In this document: in pieces, positions 9,319 to 17,542 of the stretch
Layout: every line of letters starts with the position of its first letter
Position numbering within the stretch: position 1 is the first letter of the stretch
Source of the DNA: an uncultured SAR116 cluster alpha proteobacterium
Lineage (GTDB): Bacteria > Pseudomonadota > Alphaproteobacteria > Puniceispirillales > Puniceispirillaceae
Reading direction: 5' to 3'
Length of the DNA stretch: 64,000 nt
Assembly: GCA_902547925.1 (NCBI GenBank)
Contig: CACCQD010000003.1
Span: forward strand, 1 to 64,000
Made by a program: the position numbers and the translations under genes
The notes under the pieces: model-generated
The model's database searches: none
What the model was told of the DNA's origin: nothing
What the model saw: the letters and a program-made list of their open reading frames with translations, nothing else

Positions 9319-9337
9319 AAACTGGTTTTAGTTTGGC

Positions 9338-11254
9338 TTACTTCTTGTCGCCGGCCGCTGCATCGCCATCGACTTCCTCAAACTCAGCATCGACAACGGT
9401 GTCGTCCGCGTTCGGGGAGTCCTCAGGCCCGGCATCACCGGTGGCATCCTGTTCTGCCTGATAGGCTGCCTCACCCATCTTCATCATCGCCTGTGACAGC
9501 TCGGCAGATTTGTTTTTGACATCTTCCATGTCATCACCGTCAAGCGCGGTCTGCAGGGCCTCAATGCCAACCTCAACCTCGGCCTTGGCATCCGGATCGG
9601 CCTTGTCGCCAAGATCGTCGATGGCCTTGCGTGCGCCATGGGTAAGCGCTTCACCCTGATTGCGTGTCTCAACAGACTCGCGGCGCTTTTTATCCTCTTC
9701 GGCGTTGGCTTCGGCTTCCTCAACCATCCGTTCGACGTCCGAGTCGTCCAGACCTCCAGACGCCTGTATCTTGATTTCCTGCTCCTTGCCGGTGGCCTTG
9801 TCCTTGGCGCTCACCTTAACGATACCATTGGCATCGATGTCAAAAGCGACCTCAATCTGCGGCACACCGCGTGGGGCAGGGGCAATTCCCTCCAGATTGA
9901 ACTGGCCCAGATGCTTGTTGTCTGCGGCCATTTCACGTTCACCTTGATAAACGGAAATCGTCACAGCAGATTGATTGTCATCGGCCGTTGAGAACACCTG
10001 ACTCTTTTTCGTCGGAATGGTCGTGTTCCGATCGATTAACCGGGTAAATACGCCGCCCAAAGTCTCAATGCCAAGTGACAATGGCGTCACATCAAGCAGC
10101 AACACATCCTTAACATCGCCTGTCAGCACACCAGCCTGAATGGCTGCGCCGGATGCCACAACCTCGTCGGGATTGACGCCGCGATGCGGTTCAGCTCCAA
10201 AGAAATCCTTCACCGTGTCGATAATCTTTGGCATTCTGGTCATTCCGCCGACGAGGATTACCTCATCGATATCAGATGCCTTCACTCCCGCATCTTTCAA
10301 CGCCGCTTTGCAGGGGACGATTGTCCGTTCCACCAGCTTCTCGACAAGCTGTTCAAGCTTAGCCCGTGTCAGCTTGATATTCAGATGTTTCGGTCCACTT
10401 GCATCTGCTGTAATAAAGGGAAGGTTGATGTCCGTTTGCAGTGATGCGGACAGTTCAATTTTCGCCTTTTCAGCGGCTTCTTTCAAACGCTGCACCGCGA
10501 GTTTGTCACCGCGCAGATCAATGCCGTCGGACGATTTGAATTCATCGGCCAGAAATTCAATAATTTGGTGGTCAAAATCCTCACCGCCCAAGAATGTGTC
10601 TCCGTTTGTGGATTTCACCTCAAAGACGCCATCGCCAACCTCAAGCACCGATACGTCAAACGTGCCACCACCAAGGTCATAGACGGCAATCAGCCCTGAC
10701 TCCTTACGGTCAAGACCATAAGCAAGGGCCGCCGCTGTGGGCTCATTGATAATCCTGAGAACCTCAAGGCCGGCAATTTTTCCGGCATCTTTCGTTGCCT
10801 GGCGCTGCGCGTCATTAAAATAGGCGGGCACCGTGATCACGGCTTGGGTGACGCTTTCACCCAGAAACGCTTCGGCGTCTTCTTTCAGCTTGCGCAGGAC
10901 AAAGCTGGAAATCTGACTTGGTGAGTACTCCTCACCATCGACCTTCACCCAGGCATCGCCGTTCTTTGCTCCAAGCAGTTCGTAAGGAACCAGCTTGGCA
11001 AAATTCTTTGTTGCCTTGTCCGTGAAGCGGCGCCCAATCAGACGCTTGATCGCGAACAAGGTTTTTTCAGGGTTGGTTACAGCCTGACGTTTGGCAGGCT
11101 GACCGACAAGACGCTCTTCTTCATCAGCAAAGGCCACCATTGACGGTGTGGTCCGGGCACCTTCAGCGTTTTCGATAACGCGGGGCTCAGATCCATCCAT
11201 GACTGCTACGCATGAATTTGTTGTCCCAAGATCAATACCAATTACTTTTCCCAT
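9338..11254 (-). CDS. dnaK: molecular chaperone DnaK (Hsp70)
   Basis: ATP-driven folding chaperone. From ATG 11254 it is 638 residues, the same length as the E. coli protein, and begins [16 protein letters not shown] preferred this ATG to the one at 11260 because GGAG lies 7 bases before it but only 1 base before the other. The nucleotide domain shows GIDLGTTNS near the start, [11 protein letters not shown] and VGGMTRMP. The substrate domain contains [14 protein letters not shown]. The C-terminal tail holds the EEVD-like EFEEVDGD, followed by extra Ala/Gly/Lys residues. A heat-shock-type promoter lies in the gap to grpE. Confidence 0.97.
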   Translation of the reverse strand: MGKVIGIDLGTTNSCVAVMDGSEPRVIENAEGARTTPSMVAFADEEERLVGQPAKRQAVTNPEKTLFAIKRLIGRRFTDKATKNFAKLVPYELLGAKNGDAWVKVDGEEYSPSQISSFVLRKLKEDAEAFLGESVTQAVITVPAYFNDAQRQATKDAGKIAGLEVLRIINEPTAAALAYGLDRKESGLIAVYDLGGGTFDVSVLEVGDGVFEVKSTNGDTFLGGEDFDHQIIEFLADEFKSSDGIDLRGDKLAVQRLKEAAEKAKIELSASLQTDINLPFITADASGPKHLNIKLTRAKLEQLVEKLVERTIVPCKAALKDAGVKASDIDEVILVGGMTRMPKIIDTVKDFFGAEPHRGVNPDEVVASGAAIQAGVLTGDVKDVLLLDVTPLSLGIETLGGVFTRLIDRNTTIPTKKSQVFSTADDNQSAVTISVYQGEREMAADNKHLGQFNLEGIAPAPRGVPQIEVAFDIDANGIVKVSAKDKATGKEQEIKIQASGGLDDSDVERMVEEAEANAEEDKKRRESVETRNQGEALTHGARKAIDDLGDKADPDAKAEVEVGIEALQTALDGDDMEDVKNKSAELSQAMMKMGEAAYQAEQDATGDAGPEDSPNADDTVVDAEFEEVDGDAAAGDKK

Positions 11255-11380
11255 TTTCATGCTCCTTTCTCATCGCACAGTAACAATCAGTCATTTTGAT
11301 CGCTGCGCTTCCCCTGGCATTTCGACCTGCAGTCACCTTGGCACCGGGCGGCAGTGTCATGCTCTTCATTTTCTCCGTTC

Positions 11381-11409
11381 CATATAAGGCCGCAAACTCA
11401 TCTTACAAG
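11381..11409 (-). promoter_or_regulatory. possible heat-shock sigma (RpoH) promoter of dnaK
   Basis: On the minus strand, CTTGTAA is followed after 13 bases by CCTTATATG, resembling the RpoH promoter shape known in alphaproteobacteria (CTTG at -35, CYTAT-type -10). It lies between the grpE stop and dnaK, giving dnaK its own heat-shock start. Judged by eye only. Confidence 0.45.
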
Positions 11410-11430
11410 GTCTGGTCATTCATCTGGCTA

Positions 11431-12087
11431 TTACGCCTGCGCATCGACCTCTTTGGCAGGACTATCAGGTGCCTTTGAGACACCCACCATAGCCGGCCGC
11501 AATAATCTATCATGCAGGACATAACCATGTTGGACCACTTCGACAACAATGCCCGCCTCATGTTCGTCCGTTGGCATCTCAAACATTGCCTGATGCAGAT
11601 TGTAGTCAAATTTTTCTCCAACCGGGTCAATCCGCTCGATCCCATGTTTTTCGATCACAGACTGAATTTCTGTCCAGCTGAGCTCTATGCCCTTGACCAG
11701 GCCCTGAAACGCCTTTTCGGACACGTTTTCCTCAGCCACGTCTTTGTTCGTGGTGTCAGTGGCCTCGATTGCGCGCGCCAGATTGTCGATCGCACCAACA
11801 AGGTCGCGCGCAAAACTGGTATGTCCGTATTTGCGGGCTGACTGGATTTCCCGCTCGGTGCGGCGACGCATATTCTCCGTTTCGGCCATCGCGCGCAGAA
11901 GTTGGTCTTTCAGTAAGTCACGCTCAGCAATGAGAACGCTCAGTGGATCGTCTTCAGCCGCGTCATCCTGCTCAGGGTTAATCTCTATTTCACCAGTGTC
12001 ATTCTCAACGACATCTTGCCACGCCTCAGATTTTTCAGGCTGGTCTGCCTCAGTCTCAGATACATCATCTTTTCTGTTTTCGGCCAT
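11431..12087 (-). CDS. grpE: nucleotide exchange factor GrpE
   Basis: Releases ADP from DnaK during the chaperone cycle. Of the 218 residues, roughly the first 50 are acidic and probably unstructured. A long coiled coil follows (about 55-100, LLKDQLLRAMAETENMRRR), then the beta domain with EKFDYNLHQAMFEMP and the family ending GIVVEVVQHGYVLHDRLLRPA. It is upstream of dnaK on the same strand with a 176-base gap. Gene order grpE-dnaK-dnaJ is common. Three repeated TGTGTCA boxes lie about 170-220 bases upstream of its start. Confidence 0.95.
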   Translation of the reverse strand: MAENRKDDVSETEADQPEKSEAWQDVVENDTGEIEINPEQDDAAEDDPLSVLIAERDLLKDQLLRAMAETENMRRRTEREIQSARKYGHTSFARDLVGAIDNLARAIEATDTTNKDVAEENVSEKAFQGLVKGIELSWTEIQSVIEKHGIERIDPVGEKFDYNLHQAMFEMPTDEHEAGIVVEVVQHGYVLHDRLLRPAMVGVSKAPDSPAKEVDAQA

Positions 12088-12257
12088 TTTATTCCCTTTG
12101 CCGTAATCGGCTCTGCCGGCAGGCCGGACAGAGGATATAAGTACCAGGAGTATTTAATGCCTACCGCATCCATATCCAAGCAAAGATCAGGATTTTTTTT
12201 GGAGTTCAGAAAGCCCGAATAGACGGTAGAACCATAGACCACAATTTCTATAGTTAA

Positions 12258-12304
12258 AATGTGTCACACACACCAGATATTGTGTCAAAATCGAAATTGT
12301 GTCA
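12258..12304. repeat. three direct repeats of (A/T)TGTGTCA between grpE and the 12399 gene
   Basis: AATGTGTCA at 12258-12266, ATTGTGTCA at 12279-12287 and ATTGTGTCA at 12296-12304, spaced 21 and 17 bases start to start. They lie in the 311-base gap (12088-12398) between two divergent genes, the right place for a regulator binding array. I see no CIRCE element in the gap. Apart from these repeats the gap shows nothing I can name. Confidence 0.55.
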
Positions 12305-12398
12305 CTCTGAAAGTCAATCGTTTTAATCTCGCTTTGGCGCACCCTTGCAAGCGAAATCATACCTCGGAACACCCGCGTTGTTAAAACAGGCCAGATAG

Positions 12399-13169
12399 AT
12401 GAGTCCTACCACTGTCAGACAATCGATTGAGGCACTTTATCAGGAAGCAGAGGCAGTCTTGGCCGAAGGGGGCCCAACGCTGGCCATCGTCAAATCGACC
12501 CCGGCCAACGAGACTCCGTCGGATCCAGCCACCGAGTTGCAAACCATCGCAGCAATTCATGCTGAGGCACGTTCAGCACACACCAGCGGTGACAACCTGC
12601 CATTAAAAGAGAGAATTAAGAATCTGTTGGCAGACGCCGAAGAGGAGTGGGACTCGTCGCAGGAGGCATCAACCAAACCTGCGCAGCAACAACCAACCAG
12701 CACGGGACAAGCGATTGCAGCGGAACCAATCAGTAGTCCTGCCCCAGCCCCACCCAAAACCCGCGATGAGCTGCAGCCAGAAGATGTCGATACACTGGTG
12801 TCGCAGGCACAGGCGGACGTGCATGCCGTCATGGCGGATATCGCGGCAGCTGTCGGCACTGTTCCAGCAGTCAAGTCCAGCGAATCACAAACGGACGCAA
12901 CGCAGAACAATACCATCAGCATGGACCGACAAACGTTACAGACACTGATCCGTGACACGGTCAGATCCGTTGTTTCCGAAGAGTTGCCAAAGATCGTGGC
13001 GGCTGCCATCGGCAACAAGAATGAATTGCAAATTGTCGATCTGACAGCTGGCAAAAAAGTGGCAAAAAAATCCTCTGCGGCCACGGCAGAAAAAAAGGTG
13101 GCCAGAAAGGCAGCCACAAAAGCGACCCCAAAGACAGCGAAAAAAACAAAGGCGAAAGCGGCCGGCTGA
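12399..13169 (+). CDS. uncharacterised protein with low-complexity body and histone H1-like Lys/Ala tail
   Basis: I do not recognise a characterised family. The 256-residue product has a short N-terminal helix (SIEALYQEAEAVLAEGG), a long Pro/Gln/Ala/Ser-rich stretch likely to be disordered (about 80-125), acidic segments, one amphipathic helix at about 175-203 (LQTLIRDTVRSVVSEELPKI), and a basic tail from about 217 rich in AKK, AAT and KAT units. Such tails resemble bacterial histone H1-like proteins and could bind nucleic acid. The helix also faintly resembles the C-terminal block of the polar organiser PopZ (DUF2497), but I cannot verify this. It is divergent from grpE. The antisense frame at 12557-13213 is a composition artefact. 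Confidence 0.65.
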   Translation: MSPTTVRQSIEALYQEAEAVLAEGGPTLAIVKSTPANETPSDPATELQTIAAIHAEARSAHTSGDNLPLKERIKNLLADAEEEWDSSQEASTKPAQQQPTSTGQAIAAEPISSPAPAPPKTRDELQPEDVDTLVSQAQADVHAVMADIAAAVGTVPAVKSSESQTDATQNNTISMDRQTLQTLIRDTVRSVVSEELPKIVAAAIGNKNELQIVDLTAGKKVAKKSSAATAEKKVARKAATKATPKTAKKTKAKAAG

Positions 13170-13297
13170 TCATTCACCGCTTCCGAAGCGAGAAATTCCA
13201 AAAAAGAACACAAAAGAAAAGTTGGGTTTAAGGGTTTGTTAAATTCTATTCCCTATTCTTGCTGGTAATAAAACACCTGCAAGAATCTTGGTTCAAA

Positions 13298-13759
13298 ATG
13301 CTGCTTTCCTGTCCTTATTGCTCCACAATTGGCAAATTTCCCAATATTTTTAGGGAATTCCATGGAGTTCCAGTTTCCTGTCACAAATGCGCCCGCCTAT
13401 TTTTTGTCAAACAAGCGTCAGATGACACGGCAGGTTTCTCCGTGAAGGATAAATATCACATCTCACCCTGTCGTAATTGCGCCACGCGCCTGATGATTGC
13501 TGGTGAACGCCTCCTTTCCAGGAGATTGACGCTGCTATGTCCAGTCTGCGCAAATGACACCATGAGTGGCGGCGTTTTGTCTTTCGAGAAAATCACCTTT
13601 GCCAATCTGCTATTGCTGGCGGTCCTTTTGATAGTCATCATGGCTGCGCCCTCATCGCTGACGATTGACCTTCTTGTCTGGGCACTTCGGCGACTACCTG
13701 CAGAATTTCTCTATTATATTGATGTCCTGTCACTCTCGCTGGCCCATTATGTACCGTGA
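13298..13759 (+). CDS. small membrane protein with two zinc-ribbon motifs
   Basis: A 153-residue protein from ATG 13298; a longer reading from TTG 13259 is less likely because the conserved part begins with MLLSCPYC. Two pairs of CxxC motifs are visible: CPYC with CHKC (the spacing and the following LFFV resemble the MJ0042-type N-terminal zinc finger of alphaproteobacterial proteins), and CRNC with CPVC. Two hydrophobic stretches follow, a strong one at about 103-120 (ANLLLLAVLLIVIM) and a weaker one at about 120-150. Function unknown; metal binding at the membrane is all that can be said. It converges on hrcA with a 21-base gap. Confidence 0.65.
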   Translation: MLLSCPYCSTIGKFPNIFREFHGVPVSCHKCARLFFVKQASDDTAGFSVKDKYHISPCRNCATRLMIAGERLLSRRLTLLCPVCANDTMSGGVLSFEKITFANLLLLAVLLIVIMAAPSSLTIDLLVWALRRLPAEFLYYIDVLSLSLAHYVP

Positions 13760-13780
13760 AATGCTTCTGATGGCAGTGAT

Positions 13781-14839
13781 CTATCTGCCCAGGACGCGGG
13801 CCAGCGCCCGGCTGGTGTAATCGACCATAGGGATGATACGGGCATAATTCATGTAGCGCGGCCCAACAACGCCGATGGCGCCCACAATTGACCTCTCGGC
13901 ATTGCGGTAAGGGGCGATCACCACTGAACAGCCAGTGTTGGCAAACAGTTTGTTTTCTGCACCGATGAAAATCTGGACGCCATCGCCATCACTTGTCGCG
14001 TCCAACAGACGCAGGGCATTTTCCCGCGCCTCAAGGGCATCGAACAGGCCCCTGATCAATTCCAGCTGCTCGCCAGCATTGACGTCATCAAGAAGGTTCG
14101 CCTGTCCCCGCATGATCAGCGCCGCACCCTCATCTCCCTTGCCGTCTGACCACAGGCCAACACCCTGCTCAACAAGTTCAGCCGACAATTCATCAAGCTC
14201 GGCCCAATGTTCAGCGATTTCCCTGCGGATCAAGGTTGCCGCCGCTTCCATATCCCGACCAGCCAATCGGGCGCTCATGTAATTTCCAGCGCGGATCAGG
14301 GCCGATTGAGGAACTCCAGCCGGCAGATCAATGATCCGGTTTTCAACCTGCCCATCGGTACGCACCAGAACAGCAAGAGCGCGCCGATCGCCGATCGGCA
14401 CAAACTCGAAATGCTGCAACTCGGCATTACTTGCCGGAGACAGCACAAGGCTCGCACATCTAGACAGGCCGGACAGCGTCTTGCTTGTCTTTTCCAACAA
14501 CTCATTGATGCTGATCCCGCGCGCTGCGCATTCGCCATCGATTGACAGACGCTCCGTCTCGGAAATGTCGGAGTTGAACTCCATCAGCCCATCGACAAAG
14601 AGCCGCAATCCGGTCTCGGTAGGAATGCGCCCCGCCGAGGTATGCGGTGCAAACAATAGACCAGCTTCTTCAAGGTCACTCATGTTGCTGCGGATTGAGG
14701 CAGGCGACAAATCAAGAGTCATCAGCCGCGACAGGGTCTTTGAACCCACCGGCTGACCGCCTTCAATATAGGCGCCCACCAGAGTGTTGAAAATCTCCAT
14801 TGCACGCGGCGAGAGGTCTTTTTGCGAAACGTCAGACAT
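13781..14839 (-). CDS. hrcA: heat-inducible transcription repressor HrcA
   Basis: Repressor that binds the CIRCE inverted repeat of chaperone operons. From ATG 14839 it has 352 residues. The N-terminal winged helix is recognisable (LSPRAMEIFNTLVGAYIE, then GGQPVGSKTLSR and SPASIRSNMSDLEEAGLL, then PHTSAGRIPTE), followed by a GAF-like core and the terminal block GVVGPRYMNYARIIPMVDY. A frame extension to 14908 lacks family similarity. The gene is divergent from rph, its usual neighbour. I found no CIRCE (TTAGCACTC-N9-GAGTGCTAA) near hrcA, grpE, dnaK or dnaJ, so its target, probably groESL, must lie elsewhere. Confidence 0.95.
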   Translation of the reverse strand: MSDVSQKDLSPRAMEIFNTLVGAYIEGGQPVGSKTLSRLMTLDLSPASIRSNMSDLEEAGLLFAPHTSAGRIPTETGLRLFVDGLMEFNSDISETERLSIDGECAARGISINELLEKTSKTLSGLSRCASLVLSPASNAELQHFEFVPIGDRRALAVLVRTDGQVENRIIDLPAGVPQSALIRAGNYMSARLAGRDMEAAATLIRREIAEHWAELDELSAELVEQGVGLWSDGKGDEGAALIMRGQANLLDDVNAGEQLELIRGLFDALEARENALRLLDATSDGDGVQIFIGAENKLFANTGCSVVIAPYRNAERSIVGAIGVVGPRYMNYARIIPMVDYTSRALARVLGR

Positions 14840-15028
14840 GGCCTTGATGTTATGAAGACCGATGGAAGCGGTCAATGGGGTGATTGCCGGGATCGGCACC
14901 AAACACAAAACCGCTTGCGCTGACCTGAGCGCAGGGGTAACCCAATAGGCAGCAATTTACCAGTACGCCCTATTAATACCTGGCTGAAACTGGCACCAAC
15001 AATGGCTACCAAATTGAAAGAGAGTCTC

Positions 15029-15757
15029 ATGAACCGCCCCTCAGGCCGTACCAACGACGCGCTCCGCAATGTCACACTCGAACCTGGGTTTTCCCTGCAT
15101 GCAGAAGGCTCCTGTCTGGCGAAATTCGGGAACACGCATGTCCTGTGTACGGCATCGGTTGATGAACGTGTCCCCCCATTCCTGCGCAATGCGGGCAAGG
15201 GATGGGTTACGGCTGAATATGGAATGCTTCCACGCTCGACACACACACGCACCAATCGCGAGGCGGCGCGTGGCAAGCAGGGTGGGCGAACACTTGAAAT
15301 TCAGCGTCTGATTGGCCGTTCACTCCGTGCCATTACTGATCTGAAGGCGCTTGGTGAACGCCAGATTAAAATCGATTGTGATGTGTTGCAGGCCGATGGT
15401 GGCACCCGGACCGCCTCCATTACCGGCGCGTGGGTGGCGCTACGGATTGCCTGTAATCGTTTGTTACTCGACGGGTTGATCACCAAACAACCGCTGATCG
15501 ATCAGGTTGCAGCCATTTCCTGCGGCGTCTATCAGGGCGAACCGGTTTTGGATCTGGATTACGATGAAGACAGTCATGCAGAAATTGACGCCAATTTCGT
15601 CCTCAGTGCCGAGCGGGGCATCGTCGAGATACAGGCAACCGGTGAGGAGCGTCCTTATTCGCGCGATGAATTAAACCGTATGCTGGATCTCGCAGACATC
15701 GGTTGTGCCGAGTTGTTCAGCCTGCAGACCGACGCCGTTCAGAAAATGGCACCCTGA
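15029..15757 (+). CDS. rph: ribonuclease PH
   Basis: Phosphorolytic 3'-5' exonuclease that trims tRNA 3' ends. ATG 15029 was chosen because the family begins M-RPSGR; the upstream ATG at 15002 would add nine residues, and AGAGAG lies just before 15029. The blocks [17 protein letters not shown] and [21 protein letters not shown] are nearly invariant in the family, as is [16 protein letters not shown]. The 242-residue length is typical. It is the first gene of a run rph-rdgB-hemW with gaps of 4 bases and then an ATGA overlap. Confidence 0.97.
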   Translation: MNRPSGRTNDALRNVTLEPGFSLHAEGSCLAKFGNTHVLCTASVDERVPPFLRNAGKGWVTAEYGMLPRSTHTRTNREAARGKQGGRTLEIQRLIGRSLRAITDLKALGERQIKIDCDVLQADGGTRTASITGAWVALRIACNRLLLDGLITKQPLIDQVAAISCGVYQGEPVLDLDYDEDSHAEIDANFVLSAERGIVEIQATGEERPYSRDELNRMLDLADIGCAELFSLQTDAVQKMAP

Positions 15758-15761
15758 CGAC

Positions 15762-16370
15762 ATGCAAACCCGGCTGTTCAAGGAAAACCAACTTGTCGTG
15801 GCAACCCACAACCAGGGTAAACTGCGCGAAATAAGCGCACTACTTGTCGATCGGGGAGTCACGGTGCTGTCCGCCGGCGAGCTTGGCCTCGACGAGCCCG
15901 AGGAAACCGAAGATAGCTTTGTCGGCAATGCGCGTCTGAAAGCCAGAGCCGCATCCAAGGCGTCTGGCTTCGTTGCCCTTGCCGATGATTCAGGTTTGGT
16001 TGTTGACGCACTGGGCGGGGCGCCCGGTATCTATTCCGCGCGCTGGGCCGGCCCAGAAAAAGACTTCACCATTGCCATGCAGAAGGTTGAGACAAATTTG
16101 TCCAAGACCGCATCAACTGATCGCCGGGCCCATTTCATCTGTTCACTCTCGCTTGTCTGGCCTGATGATTATGATGTCACGGTTGAGGGCCGCATCGACG
16201 GCCATCTTGTCTGGCCACCGCGGGGTGGTCGCGGCTTTGGGTATGACCCGATTTTTGTTCCTGATGGCTACGAACTCACCTTTGGTGAGATGGACCCTGA
16301 CCAAAAACACGCGATTGGCCACCGTGCCGACGCATTTGCGCGGCTGCTTAGTGCCAGCTTTGGAAAATGA
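15762..16370 (+). CDS. rdgB: XTP/dITP pyrophosphatase (RdgB/HAM1)
   Basis: House-cleaning enzyme that hydrolyses dITP, XTP and other non-canonical purine nucleotides. The 202 residues show the substrate block ATHNQGKLREI (14-24), the ADDSGLVVDALGGAPG block near 70, and the GRGFGYDPIFVPDG block followed by the family TFGEMDPDQKHAIGHRADA. The start at ATG 15762 lies 4 bases after the rph stop and its own stop overlaps hemW in ATGA. The order rph-rdgB-hemW is standard in alphaproteobacteria. Confidence 0.96.
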   Translation: MQTRLFKENQLVVATHNQGKLREISALLVDRGVTVLSAGELGLDEPEETEDSFVGNARLKARAASKASGFVALADDSGLVVDALGGAPGIYSARWAGPEKDFTIAMQKVETNLSKTASTDRRAHFICSLSLVWPDDYDVTVEGRIDGHLVWPPRGGRGFGYDPIFVPDGYELTFGEMDPDQKHAIGHRADAFARLLSASFGK

Positions 16371-17539
16371 GCCGCGAGGATCGGTCACTCGGGCTTTATG
16401 TTCACTGGCCCTTCTGCAAGGCAAAATGCCCTTATTGTGACTTCAATTCGCATGTCAGCGAACAGGTTGATTATGCGGCATTTCAGACCGGGATGATTGC
16501 CGAGATGCGCCATCTAGCCAGTCACCTGGAGCAGCCATCGAAGCTGCGCAGCATCTTCTTCGGCGGGGGAACGCCAAGCCTGATGCCGCCTGATCTGATC
16601 GCGGCAATTCTTGCCGAGGCCGAGCAGGTTTTTGGCTTTGCCACGGATATCGAAATCACCGCCGAGGCCAACCCGACCTCGGTGGAGTCCACAAAACTGA
16701 CCGGCTTCAAATCCGCCGGAGTGAACCGTGTCTCGCTTGGCATTCAAGCACTCGATCTGGCGCAACTGCACTTTCTCGGGCGGGAACATTCCGTGACCGA
16801 AGCACTGGCCGCATTGGCGTTGGCGCAAACCATCTTTGAAAGGGTATCAATCGACCTCATTTATGGCCTGCCAGACCAGACACCAGTCAACTGGCAGGCA
16901 ACCTTGCGGCAATTGTTGGGGTTGGGGCTAGATCATCTCTCGCTGTATCAATTGACCATAGAGCCGGGAACGGTCTTTTATACACGGCAGCGTCAGGGTG
17001 AGATGCTCACCGGATCAGACGATTTGGTTGCGGGTCTGTTTGAAATGACAAATGCCACAATGGAAGAGGCTGGACTTGCCTCATATGAGGTGTCGAGCTA
17101 TGCGCGCTGTGGACATGAATGTCGACACAATCTGACCTATTGGCAGGCGCATGATTGGCTTGGCATCGGCCCCGGTGCGCATAGCCGCTTTGAACGTCAA
17201 GGGCAGCGTGTCAGCCTTGCCACCCGGCGCAGCCCTCAGTCCTGGTTGGAACTAACTGCACTCAACGGCCATGCTATCGAAACAGAATGCGTGGAAACAC
17301 CGATGGAATGGGCAAACGAGATGCTCATGATGGGGCTACGACTGAAAGCTGGTATTGATCTAAATCTCATCGAACAAAAATGTGGGCCACGCCAGCTATG
17401 GCTTGATCAGGACAGGCTGGCAATGCATGTCGAAGCTGGCTCGATGCAGTTTTTGCAAGATCACAATGGTGACCACCTCGCCACAACCGCCAAAGGTCGC
17501 CTCCTTCTGAACAGCCTTTTGGCCGACATCACAAAGTGA
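16367..17539 (+). CDS. hemW: radical SAM heme chaperone HemW
   Basis: 390-residue radical SAM protein, long annotated as an oxygen-independent coproporphyrinogen III oxidase. It is better named HemW, which binds heme and delivers it to respiratory enzymes. The iron-sulfur ligands are C17, C21 and C24 (CKAKCPYC). This spacing, followed by DFNSH, is the HemW form and lacks the extra cysteine of HemN. FFGGGTPSL is the SAM-binding loop. SLYQLTIEPGT and the later NLTYWQAHDWLGIGPGAHS block are HemW marks. Translation is probably coupled to rdgB. It converges on the LppC-like gene with a 3-base gap. Confidence 0.94.
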   Translation: MSREDRSLGLYVHWPFCKAKCPYCDFNSHVSEQVDYAAFQTGMIAEMRHLASHLEQPSKLRSIFFGGGTPSLMPPDLIAAILAEAEQVFGFATDIEITAEANPTSVESTKLTGFKSAGVNRVSLGIQALDLAQLHFLGREHSVTEALAALALAQTIFERVSIDLIYGLPDQTPVNWQATLRQLLGLGLDHLSLYQLTIEPGTVFYTRQRQGEMLTGSDDLVAGLFEMTNATMEEAGLASYEVSSYARCGHECRHNLTYWQAHDWLGIGPGAHSRFERQGQRVSLATRRSPQSWLELTALNGHAIETECVETPMEWANEMLMMGLRLKAGIDLNLIEQKCGPRQLWLDQDRLAMHVEAGSMQFLQDHNGDHLATTAKGRLLLNSLLADITK

Positions 17540-17542
17540 GCA

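Noticed and set aside
12557..13213. 218-residue antisense frame in the histone-tail gene
   Set aside because: Phe/Ala-rich complement of the Lys/Ala-rich tail; no ribosome site and implausible composition.
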